Positions 1-8,514 of a stretch of DNA of 64,000 nucleotides are shown piece by piece. Below the pieces are notes generated by a model, which saw nothing but the letters and a program-made list of their open reading frames with translations, had not been told where the DNA came from and did no database searches. Positions within the stretch are counted from its first letter, which is position 1, and the number at the start of each line of letters is the position of its first letter. The stretch covers positions 1-64,000 of the forward strand of contig NZ_WTPY01000004.1 in assembly GCF_011378905.1 (NCBI RefSeq), read 5' to 3'. Source of the DNA: Paraglaciecola sp. 20A4. Its GTDB lineage: Bacteria; Pseudomonadota; Gammaproteobacteria; Enterobacterales; Alteromonadaceae. A program made the position numbers and the translations under genes.

Positions 1-152
1 CGCCAGCCAAGTTAATGGCTGAACACATGGTAGCAATAGCTGCTTAGCTGTTATGCACTTCAAAGTTGAATCTGCCATATGAATAAAAACGGGAACTTTT
101 ATTTACAAAAAAACCTGCCGAAGCAGGTTTTTTTTAAACGCAATCAGGTAGT
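1..152. other. window edge, possible 3' end of an upstream + strand gene
   Basis: The third + strand frame is open from the window start to a TAG at 45-47 and reads PAKLMAEHMVAIAA. This could be the C-terminus of a gene entering from the left that converges on the TonB receptor and shares the hairpin at 107-134. Fourteen residues are too few to name a family, and the open stretch may be chance. Nothing else is seen here. Confidence 0.2.
107..134 (-). terminator. Rho-independent terminator after the TonB receptor gene
   Basis: Inverted repeat AACCTGC/GCAGGTT around a 4-nt loop (TTCG on the minus strand), flanked by an A tract on one side and a T tract on the other. It lies about 20 bp past the receptor stop codon. 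A/T tracts on both sides mean it could end transcription in both directions. Confidence 0.85.
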
Positions 153-2837
153 TTAAAATTCGACTGCAAAGCGCGCGTAGATTTGACGCCCTCTTGGGTC
201 GTGTACCTTACTATCGAAACCACCATTGGTGAATACCTGGGGTGGCATTTCATCCGTGATGTTAATACCACCAACAGACAGCACATAGTTATTCTGGGTA
301 TCGAAGATCGTACCTAAATTCACATTGTATTGAATATCATAGGTCACCTGATTATCAACCTCTTTAAAGCCACCAGAAGTATCACAACTACCTATATTGA
401 CCGTTCCATCGGAACAGTTCTGATCATCGTCATAACTGCTGATGTAACGAGCGAATAAATTAGCTGAGTGCGCACCAGATGACCAATTTAAGCCAAGGTT
501 CATACGTAACTCAGGCGACGACGTACCTATATTGGTGAAGTTTCTACTTCCGGCCCCATCTACTTTCCCTGCTTGTGGGTCGTCTAGATCATATTTTAGA
601 ATGTAGGTCGCATTAATTGACGGGACAAACAACCCTGCATCTGTATCCATCTTGTAACTGGTGACAAAATCTAATCCAGAGGTTTCAAGAGAGCTCGCAT
701 TTACATAAGTATTATTAACTTGTGTTAATGGTCCTGTTAGAGGGTCGCCAGCGCGCACAACACGGTCTGTATCACTTGGGTCTAAGTTCAAGACTGCTTG
801 TGGATTTTCTTGAATGATTAGATCTTCAAACTCAAAATTCCAATAATCAATCTCAATGGATACATCACTGATTGGTTCAAATGACACACCCAAATTATAC
901 GCGGTTGACTCTTCTGGTTTTAGATCTTCATTCCCCAATGTGCGCACCGCTGCAAAAGCGTTGGCACCAATAAGAGGATCAACCAACTGTTGCAGTGACG
1001 TACCGCCACCATTTCGCAAGAATACCGTAGGCGCTCTAAATGATGTGGATATAGAACCTCGTAACGACAACTCTTCACTTGCTCGGTAAGAGAAAGCAAC
1101 TTTAGGGTCGATAGTGTCACCAATTGTACCGCCGTAATCCTCATAACGTACAGCCAACTGGATATCCAAATCATTAGAAACAGGCAAGGCCATTTCAGCG
1201 AAAACAGCCCAAACATCTAGTGAACCATCAAAGTCCGGGTTACCGATAACGAACGTAAAACTATCTTGATTGGCCAATGCGTCATAGTCTTGGCTTAATG
1301 ATTCATCACGATATTGCATACCAAACGCTAGACCAGCCGCTCCACCATCCATATCGAACACATCGAACGACATAAAACCTTCATACACTTGTAAATCGGC
1401 TTTAGAGTCTATGGTTTCAAGCCCTGTAAACGAATCTATTACATATTGAGAGTTAGGTGATGTGGTATATGAAGTGGCAAACGGATTAAAGTATTCACAA
1501 TCACCTTCACCCGGAGTCCCAGTTATTGGATTACATTGCCCACCGCCTAGACCGTTTAGGGCAAGATTAAATTCTGTATCGAGTACGTCAGCTACACTGA
1601 AGAAAAAGTCATTGGTGGCATTGGTGTAGCTAACTTCCCAAAAACCATGTTCTAACTCACCTTGTAATGACGTGTTAAATCTAAACGTATCTGATTCTGT
1701 ATTCGCAAAATCAGGCGCTTTACCATTACCTTCAGCTCGACCGAAAAAGGTTACGGCTTGACCAAACGGATTCTCAGGGTGATCAGCCGGTACAACTGGA
1801 CCAGTTAATATAGGGAAACTTGGTGCGCCGCCCCGTGTCGCTCTGTTGCGGGCGAAGCTCACTTCTGTCGTCCAACTCATCGTATCAGACACTTCATATT
1901 CAGCTTTAACATACGCATTTAGGCGAGATTCATCCGGAACGAAAGAGTAATCTTTACCAAAATCGAACATACACAGTCCCACATCCAAGCCCGGCACGGT
2001 ACCTGCTGGCGCAAGTAAATTCGATGCACCGCCGTATTCTTCACAACCGTAGGGGTCGATAAAAGGTGTTGCACCGATGAAATATGAGCCAGGGTTACCC
2101 AACGCACTACTATCATCTTCTGGACGGCCAATACGATTATCTGACACAAACAGTGGTGAACGATTGGTATAACTTACCGCAGCTATAATGCTACTTTTTT
2201 CGTTACTTGTTCCCCATAAACCTTGCAATACATATTCTTTATTATCGCCGTGAGCACCATCTTGGTAATCAGCACTGAGCTTTACGCCCTCGTAATTACT
2301 TTTAGTAATAAAGTTAACTACACCTGCTACCGCATCTGAGCCATAAAGAGCAGAAGCACCATCTTTAATAATTTCAACCCTGTCGATGGCTATCATAGGT
2401 ACTAACGAACTGGTATCAACAAAATTAAGTCCATTGTTGGTAGGCTGTGCGTTAACGACTTGACGTTTATTGTTCAGCAGCACCAAGGTAGATGCCACAC
2501 CTAAACCACGAAGGTTTATATTAGACGTACCAGCAGTCGCATTTTGCGTAAATGCATCTGGATTGTTCTCTGCTCCAGTATTGATCGTCAACGTCTGGGT
2601 GATATCGGCAATGTTTTTCGCACCTAAGGCATCAATAGCTACGCTATCAACCACGGATAGAGGTGAAGGAGACTCGAAGTTTTCGCTGCGACGAACGAAA
2701 CTCCCTGTCACCATAATCATTTCAATATCTTCTTTTTTCTTAACGTCGGCTTCTTGAGCCAATACTGAAGGGGTAGCAAATAAAAATTGAGCGGAAATAG
2801 CCGCTGCTAAAGCACTGACTCGTGTGTTTATCTTCAT
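153..2837 (-). CDS. TonB-dependent outer-membrane receptor
   Basis: An 894-residue outer-membrane receptor that would import a ligand using TonB/ExbBD energy. Residues 1-27 are a signal peptide (cleavage likely after VLA). The motif IMVTGS near 41-46 begins the plug domain (about 50-175), which contains NLRGLG and the GASALYGSDAVAGVVNF element typical of plugs. The rest is a beta-barrel ending in phenylalanine (RFAVEF), as outer-membrane proteins do. It resembles the large family of Alteromonadales receptors with unassigned substrates; no siderophore, B12 or SusC-specific mark is evident. It ends at a strong terminator and is monocistronic or follows the MaoC gene on the same strand after about 280 bp. 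A FadR-like site lies about 220 bp upstream, so the substrate may be a lipid or fatty acid; this is inference only. Confidence 0.93.
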   Translation of the reverse strand: MKINTRVSALAAAISAQFLFATPSVLAQEADVKKKEDIEMIMVTGSFVRRSENFESPSPLSVVDSVAIDALGAKNIADITQTLTINTGAENNPDAFTQNATAGTSNINLRGLGVASTLVLLNNKRQVVNAQPTNNGLNFVDTSSLVPMIAIDRVEIIKDGASALYGSDAVAGVVNFITKSNYEGVKLSADYQDGAHGDNKEYVLQGLWGTSNEKSSIIAAVSYTNRSPLFVSDNRIGRPEDDSSALGNPGSYFIGATPFIDPYGCEEYGGASNLLAPAGTVPGLDVGLCMFDFGKDYSFVPDESRLNAYVKAEYEVSDTMSWTTEVSFARNRATRGGAPSFPILTGPVVPADHPENPFGQAVTFFGRAEGNGKAPDFANTESDTFRFNTSLQGELEHGFWEVSYTNATNDFFFSVADVLDTEFNLALNGLGGGQCNPITGTPGEGDCEYFNPFATSYTTSPNSQYVIDSFTGLETIDSKADLQVYEGFMSFDVFDMDGGAAGLAFGMQYRDESLSQDYDALANQDSFTFVIGNPDFDGSLDVWAVFAEMALPVSNDLDIQLAVRYEDYGGTIGDTIDPKVAFSYRASEELSLRGSISTSFRAPTVFLRNGGGTSLQQLVDPLIGANAFAAVRTLGNEDLKPEESTAYNLGVSFEPISDVSIEIDYWNFEFEDLIIQENPQAVLNLDPSDTDRVVRAGDPLTGPLTQVNNTYVNASSLETSGLDFVTSYKMDTDAGLFVPSINATYILKYDLDDPQAGKVDGAGSRNFTNIGTSSPELRMNLGLNWSSGAHSANLFARYISSYDDDQNCSDGTVNIGSCDTSGGFKEVDNQVTYDIQYNVNLGTIFDTQNNYVLSVGGINITDEMPPQVFTNGGFDSKVHDPRGRQIYARFAVEF

Positions 2838-3051
2838 TATAGGTTCTCGAGGTAATTATTAGAAACAAATCGAGCAGGTAAACAACGGACTTACCAACCA
2901 CTCAGACCGCGCATCAATATTGTCTAATAGTTATAATTCTTATCAGTAAGTGACTGATTCTCAGGCGCTAAACAAAAGCGACACAGTGATAGTAGGGGGG
3001 GAATCGACATATGTAAATGCAATGTTATTTATATGTAAACATTCGCTTAAA

Positions 3052-3068
3052 TCATGGTCAGACCAGTA
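3052..3068. promoter_or_regulatory. FadR-like operator upstream of the TonB receptor
   Basis: The core TGGTCAGACCA at 3055-3065 is a perfect 11-bp palindrome and matches the centre of the FadR consensus AACTGGTCNGACCAGTT. It sits about 218 bp upstream of the receptor start and just downstream of the MaoC stop, in non-coding DNA. Similar sites precede fadE and fadI in this window. No promoter elements are certain, but on the minus strand a TGACCA within the box could act as a -35 for an AT-rich -10 about 17 bp on. Confidence 0.6.
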
Positions 3069-3117
3069 GCAAGGGAATCAAGCAATCTTTGGGTAAAAAG
3101 ACTGCTCATACTAAAGT

Positions 3118-3564
3118 TTAAGCCAGTAGCATCATTAAAAATGAACCGACGACTGCAGGTTTCGTTCGGCCGTTAATTTCAATTTGCGTATCGAAACAAA
3201 ACAGCGTCCCCATTTCTTTGCTTTCTTTTCTAGCGAGTGTAGACACAAACCGTATTTCATCATTCACTCTAACCGGCTCTAAGAAGCGAATTTTATCGAC
3301 CCCATAATTTAAAACAGTTTGTGTACTTGGATCAAGCGCCACCATGTTGTAGAACGCTTCAGGCATGAGAGTAACGCTTAAATAGCCATGGGCAATAGTG
3401 GTTTTAAACGGGCTTTCTTTTTTGCATCGTTCAACATCCACATGTATCCATTGGTGATCCCCTGTGGCATCTGCAAATAGATTAATCCGTGCTTGGTCTA
3501 CCTTTAACCAAGCGCTTGGTTCTAATTGTTCACCTACTGCAACTTGTAACAGATCTTTAGCCAT
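3118..3564 (-). CDS. MaoC-like (R)-specific enoyl-CoA hydratase
   Basis: A 148-residue single hot-dog protein of the MaoC/PhaJ/NodN type, expected to hydrate trans-2-enoyl-CoA to (R)-3-hydroxyacyl-CoA in the cytoplasm. The hydratase motif is clear: ATGDHQWIH with catalytic Asp36 and His41, followed by IAHG at 57-60. The start was set at 3564 because a good ribosome site (AAGGAGCC) lies 4 bp before this ATG; a start 45 bp upstream has no such site. It may channel beta-oxidation intermediates or take part in another acyl-CoA pathway; the fadE gene nearby fits lipid metabolism. No polyhydroxyalkanoate synthase gene is in this window. Confidence 0.85.
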   Translation of the reverse strand: MAKDLLQVAVGEQLEPSAWLKVDQARINLFADATGDHQWIHVDVERCKKESPFKTTIAHGYLSVTLMPEAFYNMVALDPSTQTVLNYGVDKIRFLEPVRVNDEIRFVSTLARKESKEMGTLFCFDTQIEINGRTKPAVVGSFLMMLLA

Positions 3565-3831
3565 TTGTGGCTCCTTAAAAGTATTATTCGTGATATTAAA
3601 CGCTAGCACTGTCGCTCTACAGGTGACAACTCACCTAAATTTATTTAGATGTATAAATCTGCTGTAAACGGCAAAATAACGCTGAAGAATAATAAATATT
3701 CACATTCGATATATTTGTCAAAGTGTAAGTTTAGGACGTAATAAAACGCTAACTTATCTCAAACTTGAAATTATTATGCTTGCACACGGTCTTTATTTTA
3801 GAATTTAGGTGATGCGTATACTGAGGTAAAA

Positions 3832-4614
3832 ATGCAAAAAAAGTGGCTCAGTCTAGGTGTATTAAGTTGTATGTCTTTTTTTGCCGAAGCCTACTGTATC
3901 GATAACTGGGCATGTTTCGAAAAAATTAATACCAATCAAAAAATAGAATACTGGCTAATTAATAAAAAGCCTTATCCCATTACATCGACATTGGAAGTAA
4001 CGACAAAGAATTTAAAAAGTAATATTAGTGCTCACTCACAGTACAGCGAAACCCGCGTCCTAGGACCATTAGCACGTATCAAAGTACTTTCATTAAGTGT
4101 TATTAGGCAAAACCGTCCCGTGCGCACCAGCGAAGATTTTTTTTGGACACCTGGCATTCAAAATTCGGTTCATAACAATGCTTACCGCTACGCTTTGCCC
4201 TACGCTCAAAATAATTCGGTTCGACTCGTTCAAGGGGTTAATGGTGGTTTTAGCCATCAAGGCGCATCTCGTTATGCTTTCGATTACGCCATGCCTGAAG
4301 GTACGGCCGTGTACGCGGCTAGAGATGGACAAGTTATAGATTTACAAGAAAGTCATAATAAAGGTGGAGCCAGTCGACAGTATGCGAAATATGCTAATTT
4401 CGTGACATTACTACATGATGATGGCACCACGGGTGATTATTATCATTTGAAAAAAAACGGCGTTGCAGTCAGTTTAGGCGACCATATCAAGCGACGACAG
4501 TTGCTGGGCTATTCTGGTAATACCGGCTTTTCGTCACTTCCCCATCTACATTTTGCCGTATACCAAGCCAGAAGCCACGGGAGATACCAATCCGTGCCCA
4601 TTAAATTTGAGTAA
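3832..4614 (+). CDS. exported M23 (LytM-type) metallopeptidase
   Basis: A 260-residue secreted or periplasmic zinc peptidase, likely cutting or regulating peptidoglycan cross-links. Residues 1-20 form a signal peptide ending AEA. The C-terminal LytM domain carries the zinc motif H142-x8-D151 (within SHQGASRYAFD), a His near 205 (YYHLKKNG) and H238-L-H240 (PHLHF), so the active-site set appears complete. The N-terminal 120 residues show no domain I recognise; they contain several Cys near the start of the mature protein. The gene is divergent from the MaoC gene and stands alone. Without a LysM or SPOR-like domain visible, its target and any activator role are unknown. Confidence 0.9.
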   Translation: MQKKWLSLGVLSCMSFFAEAYCIDNWACFEKINTNQKIEYWLINKKPYPITSTLEVTTKNLKSNISAHSQYSETRVLGPLARIKVLSLSVIRQNRPVRTSEDFFWTPGIQNSVHNNAYRYALPYAQNNSVRLVQGVNGGFSHQGASRYAFDYAMPEGTAVYAARDGQVIDLQESHNKGGASRQYAKYANFVTLLHDDGTTGDYYHLKKNGVAVSLGDHIKRRQLLGYSGNTGFSSLPHLHFAVYQARSHGRYQSVPIKFE

Positions 4615-4934
4615 TGATTGCGCTTTGAAATAAATTATCATTCACCATTGGGTATTCTCTCGCTTACGAACCAACATTCATTAATTCATGGCTTATTACT
4701 AAGCAGCAATAGGCCTTTGTTGCCATATTCTAGGCATTTGACATGCACGAGAACGTCATACGCTTTTTCAACAGTTGTGCATAGCAAATTCACAAAAATA
4801 AGCCGCGTACTGTTGCAATAGCTTTACATCGTTTACAGGTAAATATGTATTCACAATGATGAGAAAATTTGATCTATTTTCAGAAGTGCGTAGTATTAAT
4901 TACAACTGGTCAGATGAGCGGATGAGTAAAAATT
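4615..4934. other. intergenic region before the fadE gene
   Basis: A 320-bp stretch without a convincing gene. A 67-codon open frame at 4618-4821 begins 4 bp after the peptidase stop but has no ribosome site and reads as low-information sequence. The downstream end carries the FadR-like site at 4904-4920. No clear terminator for the upstream peptidase gene is seen. Confidence 0.6.
4904..4920. promoter_or_regulatory. FadR-like operator before fadE
   Basis: The sequence AACTGGTCAGATGAGCG matches about 12 of the 16 defined positions of AACTGGTCNGACCAGTT, with a perfect left half. It ends about 14 bp before the fadE start, where a bound repressor could block transcription initiation or elongation. 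The degenerate right half makes it weaker than the sites at 3055 and 35523. Confidence 0.5.
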
Positions 4935-7190
4935 ATGAGTATCAGAACAAATCTTAAAAAAGTATTACCCCCTATTTCTCTAACAGAGCAAGAAGCGTTG
5001 GACGCTGGTGATGTGTGGATTGAGTCTTCTATTTATCGGGGTAAGCCTGATATGGAGGCATTGCGTGCTATTCCTAAAGCGACATTGAGCGCTGATGAGC
5101 AAGCCTTTCTAAACGGACCTGTTCAACAATTACTAGCAATGGTTGACGATTACGAATTACAGAACAGCAAACATCTGCCGCAAAATGTGTTGGATTTCCT
5201 ATGCGTTAATAAATTTTTTGCGTTAATCATTCCGAAAAAATTTGGCGGATTAGAATTTTCTGCTTACGCAAACTCTACTATTGTTGCCACTATTGCAGTT
5301 AAAAGCAGCGCAGTAGCGGTTACCGTTATGGTGCCTAACTCGTTAGGCCCTGGCGAATTGCTTATGCATTATGGTACGACGGCCCAACAAGAGCAATGGC
5401 TACCGAACTTAGCCGTTGGCAAAGACATTCCGTGTTTTGCCCTGACCAGCCCTGAAGCAGGTTCTGATGCAGGTGCGATCCCTGATACGGGCATCGTCAC
5501 TAAAGGCATGCACAATGGTGAAGAAGTGCTTGGCTTATCACTCACATGGGATAAGCGTTACATTACCCTTGCCCCCATTGCAACTGTGCTCGGCTTAGCC
5601 TTTAAAGTATTCGACCCAGACGGATTGCTGGGGGGTAAAGTCGAATTAGGTATCACATGTGCGCTAATTCCCAAGTCTCATTCAGGCGTTGAATTAGGCA
5701 ATCGTCACGATCCCATGGGTATCCGTTTTTACAACGGTACGACTCGCGGTAATAATGTATTTATCCCAATGGATTTTATTATCGGTGGCCAGAAAAATAT
5801 CGGACGTGGATGGCAAATGCTGGTCAGTTGCTTAGGCGCTGGACGCGGTATATCGCTTCCAGCTATGGGTGTTGCATCTGCGCAATCAGCTCTTAAGTCA
5901 ACAGCCGAATACTCTTTTGTGCGTGAACAGTTTGGTGTTCCTATCGGCCGCTTCGAAGGTATTCAAGAAAAATTAGCAGACATTGCAGGCAAAACATTTG
6001 TTTTAGAAGCGATGCGTGTTTTAACCACCGAAGGACTAGGCCTAGGACTTAAACCATCGGTAGTGACTGCTATTGCCAAATACCATATGACAGAATTAGG
6101 TCGTGACGTGACCAACACTGCGATGGATATTCAAGCAGGTAAAGCCATTCAACGTGGTCCGCAAAACACCTTAGCTAATAGTTATGCGGCGCAGCCCATT
6201 GCTATTACGGTTGAAGGGGCAAATATTCTGACGCGTAGCTTAATGATATTTGGCCAAGGCGCGATGCGCTGTCACCCACATATGAAAGAAATGGTTGATT
6301 TAATTCACAGCGAAGATGACTCCGCGGACAAAGCGTTCAATAAAGTGTTGGGCAAAACCATTAGCTTCAGTGTTAAGAATTCATTTCGCAGTTTTTCTAA
6401 AAGCTATTTGACGTTCACACGGGGCGCTCAATCAGCATTGCCTGAAGTAAAACCATATGAAAAACGTATGAACGCGCTTTCAGCTAAACTGGCACCACTA
6501 GCGGATTTATCTTTACTGGTACTAGGCGGAGATTTAAAGAAAGCAGAAATGCTATCTGCGCGCCTAGGTGATGTGATGAGCTACCTTTATGCGTCTATGG
6601 CAGTGGTACGTTTTTACGAGCAGCGCGTGACTAACCGTGTTGAAGCTAAACCTTTCTTTGAGTACGCCATACAATGGTGCTTACAACAAGGTGAACAAGC
6701 CCTTAATGAATTTATCAGCAACTTCCCGAATACGGCGACACGTGGCTTGATGCGTTTATTAACCAACACTTACACCCGCTCTGTGCCTGCAATATCAGAC
6801 GAGCTAAAACGTCAGCTATCTAATGCAACTATGGTACAAAGCTCAATCATGGCTGATTTAACCCATCTGGTTCAGATAATTCCTGGCGATGCTAATCACA
6901 TCAACCAAGAAGCATTTTCTGCCAAGCATGCCGTAATGCCAATCCTTAAAGTTGTTCAAAAAGCACTGCGTAAAACGCCAGTGGTTCCTTTTGTTTCCTT
7001 TGAAAATGCAGTGACTAAACTGCATGAAAACGGTGAACTAAGCGCAGACGATTTCGCTCGCGTTATCGATTATAACAATAAGCGTCAATTAGCCGTGCGT
7101 GTTGATGAATACACGTTTGATATGGAATTGCTCGATGCAAATCAGCAGTTAGTCAAAGGTGAATCACAGCCGCACAACAACGCCGCATAA
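4935..7190 (+). CDS. fadE: acyl-CoA dehydrogenase, FadE type
   Basis: A 751-residue FAD-dependent acyl-CoA dehydrogenase catalysing the first step of beta-oxidation. The acyl-CoA dehydrogenase core occupies roughly residues 80-480, with CFALTSPEAGSDAGA in the flavin/substrate region and REQFGVPIGRFEGIQEKLA in the C-terminal helical domain. The remaining 270 residues correspond to the DUF1974 extension that sets FadE-type enzymes apart from short-chain ones. E. coli FadE is longer (814) because it has extra N-terminal residues. The ATG at 4935 is the only well-placed start; its ribosome site is weak. It is followed by a strong terminator and so is monocistronic. The upstream FadR-like site suggests fatty-acid control together with fadIJ. 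Confidence 0.92.
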   Translation: MSIRTNLKKVLPPISLTEQEALDAGDVWIESSIYRGKPDMEALRAIPKATLSADEQAFLNGPVQQLLAMVDDYELQNSKHLPQNVLDFLCVNKFFALIIPKKFGGLEFSAYANSTIVATIAVKSSAVAVTVMVPNSLGPGELLMHYGTTAQQEQWLPNLAVGKDIPCFALTSPEAGSDAGAIPDTGIVTKGMHNGEEVLGLSLTWDKRYITLAPIATVLGLAFKVFDPDGLLGGKVELGITCALIPKSHSGVELGNRHDPMGIRFYNGTTRGNNVFIPMDFIIGGQKNIGRGWQMLVSCLGAGRGISLPAMGVASAQSALKSTAEYSFVREQFGVPIGRFEGIQEKLADIAGKTFVLEAMRVLTTEGLGLGLKPSVVTAIAKYHMTELGRDVTNTAMDIQAGKAIQRGPQNTLANSYAAQPIAITVEGANILTRSLMIFGQGAMRCHPHMKEMVDLIHSEDDSADKAFNKVLGKTISFSVKNSFRSFSKSYLTFTRGAQSALPEVKPYEKRMNALSAKLAPLADLSLLVLGGDLKKAEMLSARLGDVMSYLYASMAVVRFYEQRVTNRVEAKPFFEYAIQWCLQQGEQALNEFISNFPNTATRGLMRLLTNTYTRSVPAISDELKRQLSNATMVQSSIMADLTHLVQIIPGDANHINQEAFSAKHAVMPILKVVQKALRKTPVVPFVSFENAVTKLHENGELSADDFARVIDYNNKRQLAVRVDEYTFDMELLDANQQLVKGESQPHNNAA

Positions 7191-7210
7191 CACTAGGCAG
7201 GGGAAGCAAA

Positions 7211-7246
7211 AAGGGGGATGATAAATTATCATCCCCCTTTTTTTAT
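7211..7246 (+). terminator. strong terminator between fadE and the convergent dehydratase gene
   Basis: A long, almost loopless inverted repeat: AAGGGGGATGATAA at 7211-7224 pairs with TTATCATCCCCCTT at 7226-7239, followed by a T tract. It lies 20 bp past fadE. The short A run on the other side may let it also serve the convergent gene ending at 7282. Confidence 0.9.
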
Positions 7247-7281
7247 TTTGCAGTTTCTACACTTTAGGTAACACCAATAGA

Positions 7282-8457
7282 CTATTTCACCTCCATATGT
7301 GGTGAGCGATAAACGATTTTATCATTCAGGTCTATACCGATACCCGGCGCTTCGCTGACCTCAAAAAAGCCATTGACCGGTTGTGGATCTTGGATACACA
7401 ACTCCCGGTTCCAGTCTTTTATGGCATAGGTGTGATGTTCATGAATCAAAAAATTAGGAATAGCTGTTTCTAAATGTAAGCTAGCAGCTGTTGCCACTGG
7501 GCCTCCGCACACGTGAGCTTGGATACGCACGTCGTATATATCAGCATAATCACAAACTTTTTTAGCTTCAGTGAAACCGCCGCACAGCCCTATATCAGGT
7601 TGCAACACATCTAGGCTTTGATCTTCTAGATAAGGTCTTACACCCCAACGATTATACAAACGCTCACCACCCGCAATAGGCACATTTACCCGTTTTGCTA
7701 CTTTGTCATGCAGTTTTGAATTTAAATAATTAACCGGCTCTTCGTAAAACAAACAGCCTATATCTTCAACCATCTCACCCAATTGAATAGCTGTCGATAC
7801 GCCGAGTAAACTGTGGCATTCAAATATGATATCGACATCTTCACCCACTGCATCACGAATAGCTTGTAAGCGCGCTCTAAATAAACGCATTTCCGGTTGG
7901 CTAAACAATTTAGTGCGGTCGAAATGTCCTGCGCCTGTTTTATCATAAACAATCGGGTCAACCTTTACTGCGTCATAACCTTGGGCTACCGCTTTTTCGG
8001 CGGCTCGGCCGTAGTCAATTGGATCATTTAAACGCGTGACTTCGCTGTCCCAATCGAACTGTAACTGGCTGGCGTAAGTGCGCAATTTTTCGTTAGTTTT
8101 TCCGCCCAATAATTGATACAACGGAACGTTCAGTGCCTTGGCTTTTATATCCCAAAGTGCTGTATCGATTGCACTCATTGCAGCATAAATAATCGGGCCG
8201 CCGCCCAATCCCCAAAAGCTTTCGCGCAACATTCTGCTCCACAGAAGTTCAGTATTAACTGGGTTAAAACCAATTAACATTGCTTCAGCAATCTCTTTTA
8301 TCATGTGCGCTGCGGCACTGTGCCCTAAATCATACGCAAGACCCGCCTCACCTACTCCACTGATACCTTCATCCGTATGGATGCGCACAAAGACAGGATT
8401 CCAAACTGGACGTTTGGGGCATTCGATATCAAAAATTTCGACTCGGGTAATCTTCAT
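7282..8457 (-). CDS. enolase-superfamily acid-sugar dehydratase (mandelate racemase/MLE family)
   Basis: A 391-residue enzyme with an N-terminal capping domain (about 1-125) and a TIM barrel. Candidate metal ligands are E213 (in IIFECHS), E239 (FYEEPV) and E265 (GGERLYN), spaced 26 and 26, with His215 two residues after the first ligand and His315 (QAHVCGG) 50 after the third. From memory, this spacing matches the mannonate/galactonate dehydratase subgroup, so beta-elimination of water from a sugar acid is the best guess. Those enzymes usually have Asp rather than Glu at the first ligand, which makes the exact substrate uncertain. It lies 57 bp behind the class II aldolase gene on the same strand, forming a probable two-gene unit for sugar-acid breakdown. 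Muconate cycloisomerase activity is less likely. Confidence 0.85.
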   Translation of the reverse strand: MKITRVEIFDIECPKRPVWNPVFVRIHTDEGISGVGEAGLAYDLGHSAAAHMIKEIAEAMLIGFNPVNTELLWSRMLRESFWGLGGGPIIYAAMSAIDTALWDIKAKALNVPLYQLLGGKTNEKLRTYASQLQFDWDSEVTRLNDPIDYGRAAEKAVAQGYDAVKVDPIVYDKTGAGHFDRTKLFSQPEMRLFRARLQAIRDAVGEDVDIIFECHSLLGVSTAIQLGEMVEDIGCLFYEEPVNYLNSKLHDKVAKRVNVPIAGGERLYNRWGVRPYLEDQSLDVLQPDIGLCGGFTEAKKVCDYADIYDVRIQAHVCGGPVATAASLHLETAIPNFLIHEHHTYAIKDWNRELCIQDPQPVNGFFEVSEAPGIGIDLNDKIVYRSPHMEVK

Positions 8458-8514
8458 TTAATGTGTTCCTGAAAAGTAAATTTGAAATTTGCACTGGTTG
8501 TCACAATAAGGACC

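Noticed and set aside
4618-4821. 67-codon frame after the M23 peptidase gene
   Set aside because: No ribosome site, no recognisable composition, and it sits in a promoter-type gap.
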